DNA from: Companilactobacillus allii
Lineage (GTDB): Bacteria; Bacillota; Bacilli; Lactobacillales; Lactobacillaceae
Reading direction: 5' to 3'
Assembly: GCF_001971585.1 (NCBI RefSeq)
Contig: NZ_CP019323.1
Location: forward strand, 920,053 to 984,052
Length of the DNA: 64,000 nucleotides
A model generated the notes under the pieces. The model was not told the origin of the DNA. It did not search any database and was given only the letters and a program-made list of their open reading frames with translations. Of this stretch, positions 16,562 through 25,391 are shown piece by piece (the first letter of the stretch is position 1; every line of letters starts with the position of its first letter). Both the position numbers and the translations under genes were made by a program.

Positions 16562-17767
16562 TTATTCAGCAACAACAGCCTGCAAACTATCGTAACTGAA
16601 AGTCTCACCTTCAATAGTGACACAATTTCTACCACTATTCTTAGATTGATAAAGATACTTATCAACACGTTCAAAAATATCTTTGTATGATAAATCCTTA
16701 TCAGTCAACTTGGTAACACCAAAACATATCGTGACGTCTAATTTGGTACCATTTAAGAACAATGGAATATCAGCAAGTGTCTTCCTTATATCGTAGACTA
16801 CTTTTGTTGCGTAGTTTACATCGGTGTCTCTTAATATGACGATGAACTCTTCACCACCATATCTGAATAATTGGCCGTTCGTATCTGGACAACTGACCAA
16901 TTCACGCTCAGCTAGATGGGCTACGTGTCGAAGGACTTCGTCACCAGTTTCATGGCCATAATTATCGTTGAAGTTCTTGAAATGATCGATATCGAACATA
17001 GCGACAGTCAAAGGCTTGTTGTTGTCATGATACTCATCAAAAGCCTCTTTGGAGACAGTGTTAAGGTTGGATCTATTCCGGACACCAGTAAGTGCATCAT
17101 AGTTTGCCTTTACTTCTAGATCCTTGTAGTCCGCAAATGATGCTCTAAGTCTTACCTCGGTCAATCGGAATAGGAACATGAAAATTTCGAAGAATATCAT
17201 TGAGATTATGGTGTTGAGTGGATTGAAACGATAGTCTATCCAAAGTAGTGTCCACCAAACCAGTCCATAGATGGATTGGGCAATGGTATATTTGTATCCA
17301 GATACTAACATCTCGTCTTTGTGACTATAAACGTAATCTACAGTTATCAATAATACGAAGTATGCACCAATGAAAACTGGCCACAACTTACTGTCTAAAC
17401 GAGTGAGATTTAAAGACGGATTGTATAAGAAGGGTAGGGCTAGTGTGGTAAGTTCTACTAGCCTATTATTTAAGATCAAGAAGCCGTAAAATGACACGGC
17501 AATCTGGGCGTTAGCGTACAGCCAGGCATCTTTCATAATGATGCCATTATTTATGGTCATGAAGACTTCTCGTAGTACAAGTATACTGGCTATTAGGATT
17601 AGTGTTTCAACAATGTGCGCTCCAAGACGAATAAAAAACGGAGACGCAGTACTTACTTTCTTTTCAATCGAATAAGATATAAGCGTTATTACTGTAATCA
17701 ATCCAATTGTTATTAAAAATACAACAAGATCAGAAACGGTTAAATAATTGCTAATGAAATTTGACAT
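16562..17767 (-). CDS. Membrane-bound diguanylate cyclase (GGDEF domain)
   Basis: A membrane protein of 401 residues that would make cyclic di-GMP from two GTP. Six or so hydrophobic segments fill residues 1-205. The GGDEF domain follows at about 220-385 with DALTGVRNRSNL, the metal-binding FDIDHFKNFND and the active-site loop RYGGEEF. The residues expected at the inhibitory RxxD site before GGEEF are not present (DTNGQLF instead), so product inhibition through that site is unlikely. No other cyclic-di-GMP gene is in the window. It stands alone between a repeat array and the serine dehydratase operon. Confidence 0.92.
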   Translation of the reverse strand: MSNFISNYLTVSDLVVFLITIGLITVITLISYSIEKKVSTASPFFIRLGAHIVETLILIASILVLREVFMTINNGIIMKDAWLYANAQIAVSFYGFLILNNRLVELTTLALPFLYNPSLNLTRLDSKLWPVFIGAYFVLLITVDYVYSHKDEMLVSGYKYTIAQSIYGLVWWTLLWIDYRFNPLNTIISMIFFEIFMFLFRLTEVRLRASFADYKDLEVKANYDALTGVRNRSNLNTVSKEAFDEYHDNNKPLTVAMFDIDHFKNFNDNYGHETGDEVLRHVAHLAERELVSCPDTNGQLFRYGGEEFIVILRDTDVNYATKVVYDIRKTLADIPLFLNGTKLDVTICFGVTKLTDKDLSYKDIFERVDKYLYQSKNSGRNCVTIEGETFSYDSLQAVVAE

Positions 17768-17920
17768 TTTATCCAGGCTTTCAGAATATTAATATATTTA
17801 TTTTAGCATTAATGTTTGCATGATTATTAATTAATGTTATTGTTTTTTTAAATAAATGAAAAATTATAGGAAATTAATGTGATCTTTCATTAGATAAGAT
17901 AAGAAACAGGGGTGTTTATT

Positions 17921-18592
17921 ATGGCAGACTTACGTTTTAACAGTGTGTTCGACATAATTGGTCCAGTTATGATTGGTCCAAGTAGTTCACATACGGCTGG
18001 TGCCGCTAGAATTGGTAAGGTAGTACATGATATTTTTGGTGAAAAGCCAGACAAAATAACCATCGATTTATATGAGTCATTTGCTAAGACGTATCGTGGT
18101 CATGGGACTGATGTGGCCATTGTAGGTGGATTATTAGGGATGCATCCAGACGATACTAGATTATCCACTTCATTAAAGTTGGCCTATGAAGACGGGATCA
18201 AAGTTGCCTTCGTTCCTAAAAGTGACAAAGTATCTCACCCGAACACTACGAAGATCACCATGATAAAAGGTGACCATAAATTGTCGGTCACTGGGATATC
18301 TATCGGTGGAGGCAATATCCAAATATCTGAAATCAATGGATTGAAAATCTCACTAAGCATGGGTGTTCCCACGTATATACTCGTTCAACAAGATGTTCCC
18401 GGTGTGATCACTAAAGTTACCGACATCTTCACTAAGCGTGGTATCAATATTGGAACTATGACTGTGACTCGTGAATCCAAAGGCAAACAAGCCATTACAA
18501 TAATCGAAGTCGATGATACAAAGGATCAAAAGGAAATCATGGAAGAGTTAAGATCATTGGAAAATATGGTCAACGTTACTTTCTTCAACTAG
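17921..18592 (+). CDS. sdaAB: L-serine dehydratase, beta subunit
   Basis: The small subunit (223 residues) of the iron-sulfur L-serine dehydratase, which converts serine to pyruvate and ammonia. The family segment IGPVMIGPSSSHTAGAARIG sits at the N-terminus, and an ACT-type ligand-binding domain fills the C-terminal third (about 148-223, from PTYILVQQDVPGVITKVTDIF). I chose the ATG at 17921, which follows AGGGGTG, over an upstream ATG at 17912. The alpha subunit starts 24 bp downstream, so the two are one operon. Confidence 0.95.
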   Translation: MADLRFNSVFDIIGPVMIGPSSSHTAGAARIGKVVHDIFGEKPDKITIDLYESFAKTYRGHGTDVAIVGGLLGMHPDDTRLSTSLKLAYEDGIKVAFVPKSDKVSHPNTTKITMIKGDHKLSVTGISIGGGNIQISEINGLKISLSMGVPTYILVQQDVPGVITKVTDIFTKRGINIGTMTVTRESKGKQAITIIEVDDTKDQKEIMEELRSLENMVNVTFFN

Positions 18593-18615
18593 TTTTGTAA
18601 ATAGAGGTGAAAATT

Positions 18616-19482
18616 ATGTTTTATACAGTAAGTGATTTAATTAAACAGAGTCAAGACTATCCGTCAGTAGCACAGCTCATGATCGAAACTGAGATGGAGA
18701 ACACTGGACGTACTAAAGAGAAGATACGAGAGCTGATGGGACGCAATCTTGAGGCAATGGAGAATTCAGTTAAACAAGGTGTTGCTGGAGTTAAATCCGT
18801 TACTGGCCTTACTGGTGGGGATGCTAAAAGAATGGATGAATACATAGAAAAAGGGGATTTTCTAAGTGGACAACCAATTCTTGAAGCGGCCAGAAATGCC
18901 GTCGCAGTCAATGAAGTTAATGCCAAAATGGGACTGATCTGTGCCACACCAACTGCCGGAAGTGCCGGTGTCTTGGCTGGAGTTTTATTGGCAGTCCGTG
19001 ATAGATTGGACATGTCTCGTGATGATCAATTAGACTTCTTATTCACCGCTGGTGCCTTTGGATTAGCAATTGCCAATAGTTCATCTATCTCTGGAGCAGA
19101 AGGTGGATGCCAAGCAGAAGTCGGATCAGCTAGTGCCATGGCAGCCGCAGCACTGGTAAGTATCAAGGGTGGTACAGCACAACAAAGCGGTTATGCCATT
19201 GCAATGACACTACAAAACTTAATGGGATTGATCTGTGATCCAGTGGCTGGATTAGTTGAAGTCCCTTGTGTTAAAAGAAACGCCATGGGAGCATCCCAAG
19301 CAATGATATCAGCAGATATGGCACTAGCCGGTGTCAAAACAGTTATTCCTGTTGATGAAGTAGTTGAAACAATGCATCGTGTTGGCCAACAATTACCATC
19401 AATGTTCAAAGAAACAGCAGAAGGCGGACTTGCTGTTGCACCTACTGCTTTGAAGTTGAAGAAACAGATATTTGGAGAATAG
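18616..19482 (+). CDS. sdaAA: L-serine dehydratase, alpha subunit
   Basis: The catalytic subunit (288 residues), which holds the [4Fe-4S] cluster. Characteristic stretches include MGLICATPTAGSAGVLAG near residue 105, EGGCQAEVGSASAMAAAAL near 165, and LMGLICDPVAGLVEVPCVKR near 210; the Cys residues in these are the expected cluster ligands. The ATG at 18616 follows GAGGTGA; a GTG inside that ribosome site is not used. A hairpin element begins 1 bp after the stop codon. Confidence 0.95.
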   Translation: MFYTVSDLIKQSQDYPSVAQLMIETEMENTGRTKEKIRELMGRNLEAMENSVKQGVAGVKSVTGLTGGDAKRMDEYIEKGDFLSGQPILEAARNAVAVNEVNAKMGLICATPTAGSAGVLAGVLLAVRDRLDMSRDDQLDFLFTAGAFGLAIANSSSISGAEGGCQAEVGSASAMAAAALVSIKGGTAQQSGYAIAMTLQNLMGLICDPVAGLVEVPCVKRNAMGASQAMISADMALAGVKTVIPVDEVVETMHRVGQQLPSMFKETAEGGLAVAPTALKLKKQIFGE

Positions 19483-19483
19483 A

Positions 19484-19591
19484 GCGATTAAAAACGCGGT
19501 TAATTTCCGAGTAATAACACTACAAAGAGGCCTTCGCAAAAGCGAAGACCTCTTTGTAGTGTTATACGGAAGAAATTGCGTTTTTAATCGC
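19484..19591 (+). repeat. 3'-end long hairpin element E5
   Basis: The arms GCGATTAAAAACGC (19484-19497) and GCGTTTTTAATCGC (19578-19591) are perfect complements. The interior has TTTCCGAG and CGGAAGAAATT, but the central stem is unusual and long: TAACACTACAAAGAGG pairs with CCTCTTTGTAGTGTTA around CCTTCGCAAAAGCGAAG. The right flank is GTTTGCGAAGCAAAC. Confidence 0.9.
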
Positions 19592-19847
19592 GTTTGCGAA
19601 GCAAACAAGAGGGAGAAAAAATTATGTAGTGTCTATATTACATTCACATCAATATAAAGGGAAAAACAACCCAAACCAAAGCCTCTTTTTGATTATTAAA
19701 GCGGTTTATAAGAGTAAAATTATTTAATTTATAAGGATTATTTAATTTATTAAGCTTTTTGCAACAGTTGTGACAAGAAACGGCCTATAATAGATATTGG
19801 AGAGGTCCCGTGTGGAATCTTTAATATCAATGAAAGGTAGCAAATGT

Positions 19848-20369
19848 ATGCAGGTATATAAGAATTCAGAAGAATTAATAGACCAAATTAGAAAGAGTTA
19901 TCAACAATTCATTGATGAATATGAGGGTATTACGGATGATGTTGCGGACGATAGAATCGAGCAAGTCGAGAAGACACCGCGTGAGATGCTTTCGTATCAA
20001 GTTGGTTGGATCAATATGATCTTGTCATGGGAAAAGGCTGAAAAGGGCGGCCAAGATATCACGACACCAACTCCAGGTTATAAGTGGGACCAAATAAGAC
20101 AGTTATATGATGATTTTAACGTCAAATATGGATCACAAGGCTTGGACAATGAAAAAGAAGAACTAGGTAAAGCAGTAGAAGATTTGATTGAGTGGATCAA
20201 TCAAATGTCACATGATGAATTATTCAAACCTGGTGAAAGAAAATGGGCCACTACAAAAGCAATGTGGCCAGTAGCAAAATGGATTCGTATCAATGCAATT
20301 TCACCCTTCACAAATTACAGTCGCCAAGTTAAGAAATGGAAAAATTTCAATTTACGCCAAAAAGCTTAG
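19848..20369 (+). CDS. ClbS/DfsB-type four-helix bundle protein
   Basis: A cytosolic protein of 173 residues resembling the ClbS/DfsB family (DinB-like helical bundle). Four amphipathic helices are apparent; the stretch TPREMLSYQVGWINMILSWEK and the closing FTNYSRQVKKWKN are typical of lactobacillus members. ClbS itself protects against colibactin, but most relatives have no known role. I chose the ATG at 19848 with AAAGGT upstream; in-frame starts at 19797 and 19830 are possible. TATAAT at about 19786 is a likely -10 box. A hairpin element follows the stop by 1 bp. Confidence 0.75.
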   Translation: MQVYKNSEELIDQIRKSYQQFIDEYEGITDDVADDRIEQVEKTPREMLSYQVGWINMILSWEKAEKGGQDITTPTPGYKWDQIRQLYDDFNVKYGSQGLDNEKEELGKAVEDLIEWINQMSHDELFKPGERKWATTKAMWPVAKWIRINAISPFTNYSRQVKKWKNFNLRQKA

Positions 20370-20370
20370 A

Positions 20371-20482
20371 GCGTTAAAATACACGCAAGCTTTCGAGTAT
20401 TAATCTAAATAGGCTCTAACATCCAAGAAGTGGATGCTAGAGCCTATTTAAAATAAACGGAAAAAACTGTGTATTTTAACGC
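20371..20482 (+). repeat. 3'-end long hairpin element E6
   Basis: The arms GCGTTAAAATACAC (20371-20384) and GTGTATTTTAACGC (20469-20482) are perfect complements. The central stem AATAGGCTCTA/TAGAGCCTATT encloses CATCCAAGAAGTGGATG. The interior is of the TTTCGAGTATTAA subtype. The right flank is GTTTGCGAAGCAAAC. Confidence 0.9.
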
Positions 20483-20519
20483 GTTTGCGAAGCAAACAAT
20501 AAATATGTTAAAACATAGT

Positions 20520-20631
20520 TTTTTATCAAATTGTGCAACAAAAACGTGTGAAAATGCACAATTTCTTCCGCTTAACAAAAATAATTGGGTTGTGACATGA
20601 CTCTTTTTCTACTCAAACTTGCAGTGAAAAC
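20520..20631 (-). repeat. Tail copies of element E7
   Basis: On the minus strand, TTGTTAAGCGGAAGAAATTG, GTGCATTTTCACACG and the flank TTTGAGTAGAAAAAG repeat the right half of the hairpin family. The word GTGCATTTTCACAC differs from that of E7 in its middle (GCATTTTCACAC versus GCGTTTTTTCACAC). It is a diverged tail unit. Confidence 0.6.
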
Positions 20632-20741
20632 GTGTGAAAAAACGCAACTTTTTCCGTTTAATAAAAAATAAGTAGACATCCACTTACGTGAATATCTACT
20701 TATTTTGCATTATACTCGAAAGTTAAACGCGTTTTTCACAC
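20632..20741 (-). repeat. 3'-end long hairpin element E7
   Basis: Arms on the plus strand are GTGTGAAAAAACGC (20632-20645) and GCGTTTTTCACAC (20729-20741); they pair with one unpaired A. The interior equals the E2 subtype (TTTCGAGTATAATGCAAAATAAG on the minus strand) with central stem TAGATATTCACGTAAGTGGATGTCTA. It follows the stop of the minus-strand gene by 6 bp. Confidence 0.85.
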
Positions 20742-20747
20742 TCTGAT

Positions 20748-21050
20748 CTATAAAGATTCAATCTCAAAATCATATCGAGTCTGCATACCCAACAAATAAC
20801 TAGATTTCTCTACATCTTTAATGCGGTATTTTTGTCCTTGAGGTGTACCGATCTCGGCACCTTTTTTATAAGCCGTACCATCAAGAATTTTTGCTTTAGT
20901 ATTTTCATAGAACCAAGCATATGTGTAGAATCCTTCTTTGCCATCTGGACGCATTGAGATGGATGTGTTTTTACTTCCTAGTAGCCATAATGGAACAATG
21001 ATCACGACTAATCCTAGTGCATTGATAAGTATGGAGAATAATAATTGCAT
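20748..21050 (-). CDS. Hypothetical membrane-anchored protein
   Basis: A 100-residue protein that I do not recognise. A hydrophobic segment (LLFSILINALGLVVIIVPLWLLG, residues about 3-25) anchors it; the remainder is a soluble domain with many Tyr, Lys and Gly, probably outside the membrane. A GGTG ribosome site precedes the ATG at 21050. It is a single gene, divergent from the ROK gene, with its own hairpin element at the 3' end. Confidence 0.65.
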   Translation of the reverse strand: MQLLFSILINALGLVVIIVPLWLLGSKNTSISMRPDGKEGFYTYAWFYENTKAKILDGTAYKKGAEIGTPQGQKYRIKDVEKSSYLLGMQTRYDFEIESL

Positions 21051-21238
21051 AATATCACCCTTTGTTATTGATATGTCTATTATCGCTTATATCTAACTGA
21101 ATGTAAACGCTTAATTTGATAAAAGTATATACATTTGATGGTGAATGCTGATTGATTCAAGCGTTATGACAATAGTATGAAACCGTTACCAAATAACTGC
21201 TATCATATTAACTGTAAATAAATAGAGTAGGTGAGCAG

Positions 21239-22123
21239 ATGAAAAAATATATCGGACTGGATGTCGGTGGCACGTCTATCAAATATGGAGTTGTGGATGA
21301 AACTGGAAAGGTTTCTCACAAGAATAGTTTTAAAACTATCGGAACAAAAGACGAACTTATAACTAAGATATTGGACGTCTTTTTCAAACTCCATCAGGAT
21401 TTTGGACCATTTGATGGTATCGGCGTCAGTATGCCAGGTGTAGTTCAAGAAGATGGATTCTTAACTACCGCAGGTGCTGTAAAGCCATTTTATGGGATTA
21501 ATCTACAAAGTATACTGGAAGAGAAAACAGAACTGCCGGTAAAAATTGAAAATGACGCAAATGCCGCAGCAGTTGGAGTTCATAACTATTTGAGCTTAGT
21601 ACTGGGAACTGGCGTTGGTGGCGGAATTGTCATCAATGATCAAATATATCGTGGTGCGCATGCAAGGTCTGGTGAGTTCGGCTGGATGATAGTTGAAGAT
21701 GATGATGTAGATGTTGAAATGGGCTCATTGAACTTTAGAGGTGCGACCGTAATCGGCTTGATCCGCAGATATAATCAATTCAGTAGTGACACAGTAGACG
21801 ATGCACGTGTTATCTTTGAACGAGCCAAGAAAGGTGAAGTATTAGCACAGAATGTCTTCAAAAGCTATTATCATAGTCTAGCTAAAGGGATAATCAACCT
21901 AGAAGTATCATTCGATCCAGAAGTAGTAATCATCGGTGGCGGTATAAGTGCCAATGAAACCTTTATGGATGAATTGAACAAAGAAATTACCAATATACAA
22001 AAAAGTCATAATAGTATTGTGGATTTAGATTTACCCAAAGTTGTTCCAGCTAAATTAAAAAATGATGCCGGAATGGTCGGCGCTGTCTATCAATTAGTGC
22101 AGAGCGCTTCAAAATACGGGTAA
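21239..22123 (+). CDS. ROK-family sugar kinase; C-terminus inside element E8
   Basis: A cytosolic protein of 294 residues of the ROK family, most likely a glucokinase, fructokinase or N-acyl-hexosamine kinase. The ATP phosphate motif GLDVGGTSIKYGVVDETG is at residues 5-22, a substrate-binding IENDANAAAVG at about 102-112, and GTGVGGGIVIND near 122. The usual zinc motif CxCGxxGCxE is not present (DVEMGSLNFRGA instead), as in a subgroup of lactobacillus ROK kinases. The ATG follows AGGTGAG. The last codons (SASKYG and TAA) lie within the 5' arm of the hairpin element. Confidence 0.9.
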   Translation: MKKYIGLDVGGTSIKYGVVDETGKVSHKNSFKTIGTKDELITKILDVFFKLHQDFGPFDGIGVSMPGVVQEDGFLTTAGAVKPFYGINLQSILEEKTELPVKIENDANAAAVGVHNYLSLVLGTGVGGGIVINDQIYRGAHARSGEFGWMIVEDDDVDVEMGSLNFRGATVIGLIRRYNQFSSDTVDDARVIFERAKKGEVLAQNVFKSYYHSLAKGIINLEVSFDPEVVIIGGGISANETFMDELNKEITNIQKSHNSIVDLDLPKVVPAKLKNDAGMVGAVYQLVQSASKYG

Positions 22124-22217
22124 TTTCCGAGCATTAGCACAAAAAGAGGGCGGTATTCACGAAAGTGAATGCCACCCTCTTTTAGCGCTAAGCGGAAGAA
22201 ATTGTATTTTGAAGCGC
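22104..22217 (+). repeat. 3'-end long hairpin element E8
   Basis: The arms GCGCTTCAAAATAC (22104-22117) and GTATTTTGAAGCGC (22204-22217) are perfect complements. The left arm is translated as the end of the ROK kinase. The interior is standard with central stem GGCGGTATTCACGAAAGTGAATGCC. The right flank is GTTTCAGCAAGTTAAGGAAG. Confidence 0.92.
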
Positions 22218-22330
22218 GTTTCAGCAAGTTAAGGAAGAAAAGCCAGAAAGCGGGAACCGCACTGAGAATTCAAAAGTAAAATAAAAAGGAAATTGTATTT
22301 TGAAGTTCATTCCAACAAAAATCCCAACGA
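22218..22330 (+). repeat. Tail copy of element E8
   Basis: A spacer with GGGAACCGCACTGAGAATTC is followed by GGAAATTGTATTTTGAAG near 22289-22307, which copies the E8 word. The spacer is closely similar to that of the E10 array at 33260-33500, although the two elements have different words. Confidence 0.7.
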
Positions 22331-22530
22331 TAAATTAGGTATTCCTAATATGGAACTTCATTATATTGAAAAAAATTTGGATAATATGAACCATAAAAAT
22401 AGACGACCTGTCTAGAAATAGATTAATTACGGCAATTCTAAAAATAAAAGTAAATAACAAGAATAGTCACATACCACCTAGGTTAACGGTTACATTTTTT
22501 GTTATAAATTAAAACATGTGTAACTTTTTG

Positions 22531-22580
22531 TTAGACACACCTAATAAAACTCTTTACAGTTTCAAATTTTGTAATAGAAT
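22531..22580 (+). promoter_or_regulatory. Promoter and possible Mn-regulator site before usp-mntH
   Basis: TTTACA (22553-22558), a 16-bp spacer and TAGAAT (22575-22580) form the promoter. TTAGACACACCTAA at 22531-22544 has the TTAG..CTAA outline of DtxR/MntR-type operators, suggesting manganese control; this is a weak match. The preceding 200 bp show nothing else. Confidence 0.4.
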
Positions 22581-22605
22581 TAAGTCGTAGAAGGGAGTGA
22601 TTAGG

Positions 22606-23047
22606 GTGTCAAAAACAAAAAATACGTTTGATAGAGTTTTGGTAGGTGTTGATGATTCAGATGATGCACAATTAGCATTTCGCTATGCAATGAGAAGATG
22701 TATCACTGATGATTCGACTTTGATTATTACTTCAATTTTGGAAAATGATGAAATGAATGTCTTTCAAGTTCTAACAAAAGATTACGTACATGGTGAAAGA
22801 GCTGAGCTTGAGGAACATATAAGAGAGTATCGCGCTGTAGCACTAGAGGCTGGAGTTAAGTGTGTTGAGATGTTTATTGCCGAAGGTGATCCGGGGGAAA
22901 CGATTGTTAAGGAAGTTATTCCTGAAACAAAAGCGGATCTGTTGGTTATCGGTTCATTATCAAAAAAAAGGTATTAAGAAGCACTTTGGCTCACAAGCCG
23001 CATACATGACAAAATATGCACCAATTTCTGTTATGACCGTACGTTGA
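22606..23047 (+). pseudogene. Universal stress protein (UspA family), frameshifted at an A8 tract
   Basis: The frame begins at a GTG at 22606 behind AAGGGAG and runs as a normal UspA (FDRVLVGVDDSDDAQLAFRYA at the start). At the eight A residues 22962-22969 the zero frame reads SKKRY and stops at 22977. Dropping one A gives SKKGIKKHFGSQAAYMTK and a normal end at 23047, with the glycine-rich ATP-binding loop and last strand. Full length would be about 146 residues, usual for the family. The gene may be broken, may be corrected by slippage on the A tract, or the base count may be a sequencing artefact. It lies 35 bp before mntH and is likely cotranscribed. Confidence 0.75.
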
Positions 23048-23082
23048 AAACAAAATAGGGAAACATGTTAAAGGAGATTAAT

Positions 23083-24663
23083 ATGGCAGATGAAAATGTT
23101 GCTCCACGTAAACATAAACTTATCCAATATGCCAATGGTCCTTCGCTAGAAGAAATTAACGGGACTGTCTCAGTACCAAAAGATAAGGGATTTTTAAAGA
23201 CATTATTAGCTTATTCAGGACCAGGTGCACTTGTTGCGGTTGGTTATATGGATCCAGGTAATTGGTCAACTTCGATTACTGGTGGTCAAAATTTCCAATA
23301 TTTACTAATGTCAGTTATTCTAATGTCTAGTTTAATTGCCATGTTATTACAATATATGGCTGCTAAACTAGGAATTGTAAGCAGTATGGACTTGGCTCAA
23401 GCCATTAGGTCCAGAACGAGTAAGGCGTTAGGAATCGTATTGTGGATATTAACAGAGTTCGCAATCATGGCTACTGATATCGCTGAAGTTATCGGTGCGG
23501 CTATTGCTTTGTACTTGTTGTTCCATATTCCATTGATGATTGCGGTATTTATAACCGTTCTAGATGTTTTGATATTATTGTTACTAACTAAAATTGGCTT
23601 CAGAAAAATTGAAGCTATAGTTGTTTGTTTGATCCTAGTTATCCTTTTAGTATTTATTTATCAAGTCGCACTATCAAAGCCTGATTGGGCTGCGGTTGCT
23701 GGTGGCTTGATCCCAAATGCTAAGACATTTTCAACTAGTGACAAGATTGCTGGTATGACACCATTAAGTGGTTCATTAGGTATCATTGGTGCAACTGTTA
23801 TGCCTCATAATTTGTACTTACACTCAGCTATCTCACAAACACGTAAAGTTGATCATAACGATGAAGATTCCGTTGCTAAAAACGTTAAGTTCTCAGCTTG
23901 GGATTCAAATATTCAATTAACTGCAGCATTCTTCGTTAATGCATTGTTACTAATTATGGGAGTCGCTGTATTTAAGACTGGTGCTGTTAAAGATCCTTCA
24001 TTCTTCGGTTTGTTCGATGCTTTATCAGATACATCAACTTTGAGTAATGGAATATTGATTGGTGTTGCTAAATCAGGTATTCTTTCTACATTATTTGCCG
24101 TTGCATTGTTGGCTTCTGGTCAGAATTCAACAATCACTGGTACTTTAACTGGACAAGTTATCATGGAAGGTTTCGTTCACATGAAGATGCCTTTGTGGTT
24201 AAGAAGACTTGTTACACGTTTGATCTCAGTTATTCCAGTTTTGATTTGTGTTATGTTAACCAGTGGTAAGAGTGCTGTTGATGAACATACGGCACTGAAT
24301 AATTTGATGAATAATTCACAAGTATTCTTGGCCTTCGCACTTCCATTCTCAATGCTTCCATTATTGATGATGACTGATAGTGAAGCTGAGATGGGTCATA
24401 GATTCAAGAATAGTCTTTGGGTCAAAGTTTTAGGCTGGATCTCAGTTGTTGGATTAACAGCCTTGAACTTGATCGGTTTGCCAGATCAGATTTTAGCTTT
24501 CTTTGGAGACAATCCAAGTTCTTCTGATACATTGATGTCCAATATTATCGCGTATGCGTTGATAGCAGCGGTTCTAGCACTGTTAGTATGGACAGTTGTG
24601 GATTTATATCATGGTGATAAAAGATTAAGAGAGAGCGTTGCTGCTGCTAAATCAAGCAAGTAA
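23083..24663 (+). CDS. mntH: NRAMP-family Mn2+/H+ symporter
   Basis: A membrane transporter of 526 residues that imports manganese, an important antioxidant metal in lactobacilli. Eleven or so membrane helices are visible. The metal-site helix 1 motif GYMDPGNWSTSITGG lies at about residues 58-72 and the helix 6 motif ATVMPHNLYLHSA near 240; both are diagnostic. The ATG at 23083 has AAAGGAG upstream. The preceding Usp gene is a common partner of mntH in lactobacilli and belongs to the same transcription unit. Confidence 0.95.
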   Translation: MADENVAPRKHKLIQYANGPSLEEINGTVSVPKDKGFLKTLLAYSGPGALVAVGYMDPGNWSTSITGGQNFQYLLMSVILMSSLIAMLLQYMAAKLGIVSSMDLAQAIRSRTSKALGIVLWILTEFAIMATDIAEVIGAAIALYLLFHIPLMIAVFITVLDVLILLLLTKIGFRKIEAIVVCLILVILLVFIYQVALSKPDWAAVAGGLIPNAKTFSTSDKIAGMTPLSGSLGIIGATVMPHNLYLHSAISQTRKVDHNDEDSVAKNVKFSAWDSNIQLTAAFFVNALLLIMGVAVFKTGAVKDPSFFGLFDALSDTSTLSNGILIGVAKSGILSTLFAVALLASGQNSTITGTLTGQVIMEGFVHMKMPLWLRRLVTRLISVIPVLICVMLTSGKSAVDEHTALNNLMNNSQVFLAFALPFSMLPLLMMTDSEAEMGHRFKNSLWVKVLGWISVVGLTALNLIGLPDQILAFFGDNPSSSDTLMSNIIAYALIAAVLALLVWTVVDLYHGDKRLRESVAAAKSSK

Positions 24664-24671
24664 TGTTTATA

Positions 24672-24727
24672 GTGTAAAAAAATATACCAACAAGTTTTTT
24701 AAACTTGTTAGTATATTTTTTTTACGC
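24672..24727 (+). repeat. Minimal hairpin element, also the mntH terminator
   Basis: The arms GTGTAAAAAAATATAC (24672-24687) and GTATATTTTTTTTACGC (24711-24727) pair around CAACAAG-loop-CTTGTTA. The right flank TTTTGCGGACAAAGC resembles the GTTTGCGAAGCAAAC flank of other elements. The conserved interior is missing. It could be a deleted or incipient member of the family; it certainly works as a terminator. Confidence 0.6.
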
Positions 24728-24743
24728 TTTTGCGGACAAAGCT

Positions 24744-24938
24744 TCACTTTTTGATTTTTTCAGTCTTAGGTTCAATACGGTAGTTGTCCTTTACAAACCA
24801 CAAAGCTGCGTTGACTAAAAGGATTCCTGAGACCACTAAGAAGATCCTCCCAAGATGGAAGAATGGATTGATGGTCATTTCGATAACTGTCAAAATAATT
24901 GAAATTAACAATAGGATTAACGTTTTTTTGAAAATCAT
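24744..24938 (-). CDS. Small membrane protein
   Basis: A 64-residue protein with two hydrophobic segments (about 4-22 and 29-50) separated by a short turn NPFFHLG, and a basic C-terminal tail ending EPKTEKIKK. I recognise no family. AGGGGGG precedes the ATG at 24938. It points the same way as a second small membrane protein just upstream, so the two may be cotranscribed. Confidence 0.6.
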   Translation of the reverse strand: MIFKKTLILLLISIILTVIEMTINPFFHLGRIFLVVSGILLVNAALWFVKDNYRIEPKTEKIKK

Positions 24939-25007
24939 TGAAGAGCCCCCCTAACTTTTGGTAAAAAGATTATACCAAAATATATTTCAAAAGGGGAAGA
25001 AAAAGTT

Positions 25008-25160
25008 TTACTTAGGAACGGCTAAAAATACACCAAAGAAAATGATGATAACACCCACACTTAATAGAAGGTAATAGATGGATTCTTTCTTTGCTTTGAA
25101 GGAAATAGCCGAGATAGCTATTCCAATTATGAAAGTTAGGATTGTTAAGAATATGTGCAT
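25008..25160 (-). CDS. Very small membrane protein
   Basis: A 50-residue protein, MHIFLTILTFIIGIAISAIS at the start, with two hydrophobic segments joined by FKAKKES. It ends in AVPK. AAGGAGC lies ten bases before the ATG at 25160. No family is recognised. It is followed 69 bp later by another small membrane protein gene on the same strand. Short length makes the call less secure, but start, ribosome site and composition are consistent with a real gene. Confidence 0.5.
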   Translation of the reverse strand: MHIFLTILTFIIGIAISAISFKAKKESIYYLLLSVGVIIIFFGVFLAVPK

Positions 25161-25391
25161 AAGATGTTAGCTCCTTGGATTGATTGTACTCTGAAAAATT
25201 AACGATAATTGTGCTCAGTAAACTTTGTGCTCTGTTATTTTAATTATATCTAAGTTAAAATATATACGGACTTTTATTTTTTCTATTTACAAAAGTTTTA
25301 AAAATTACAATTTAAATTACAAAAACGGGACAATTATCTTTATACTATAAAGGTACTTTATAAGGTACTTCTTTTTTTAGGGGAAACGTAA

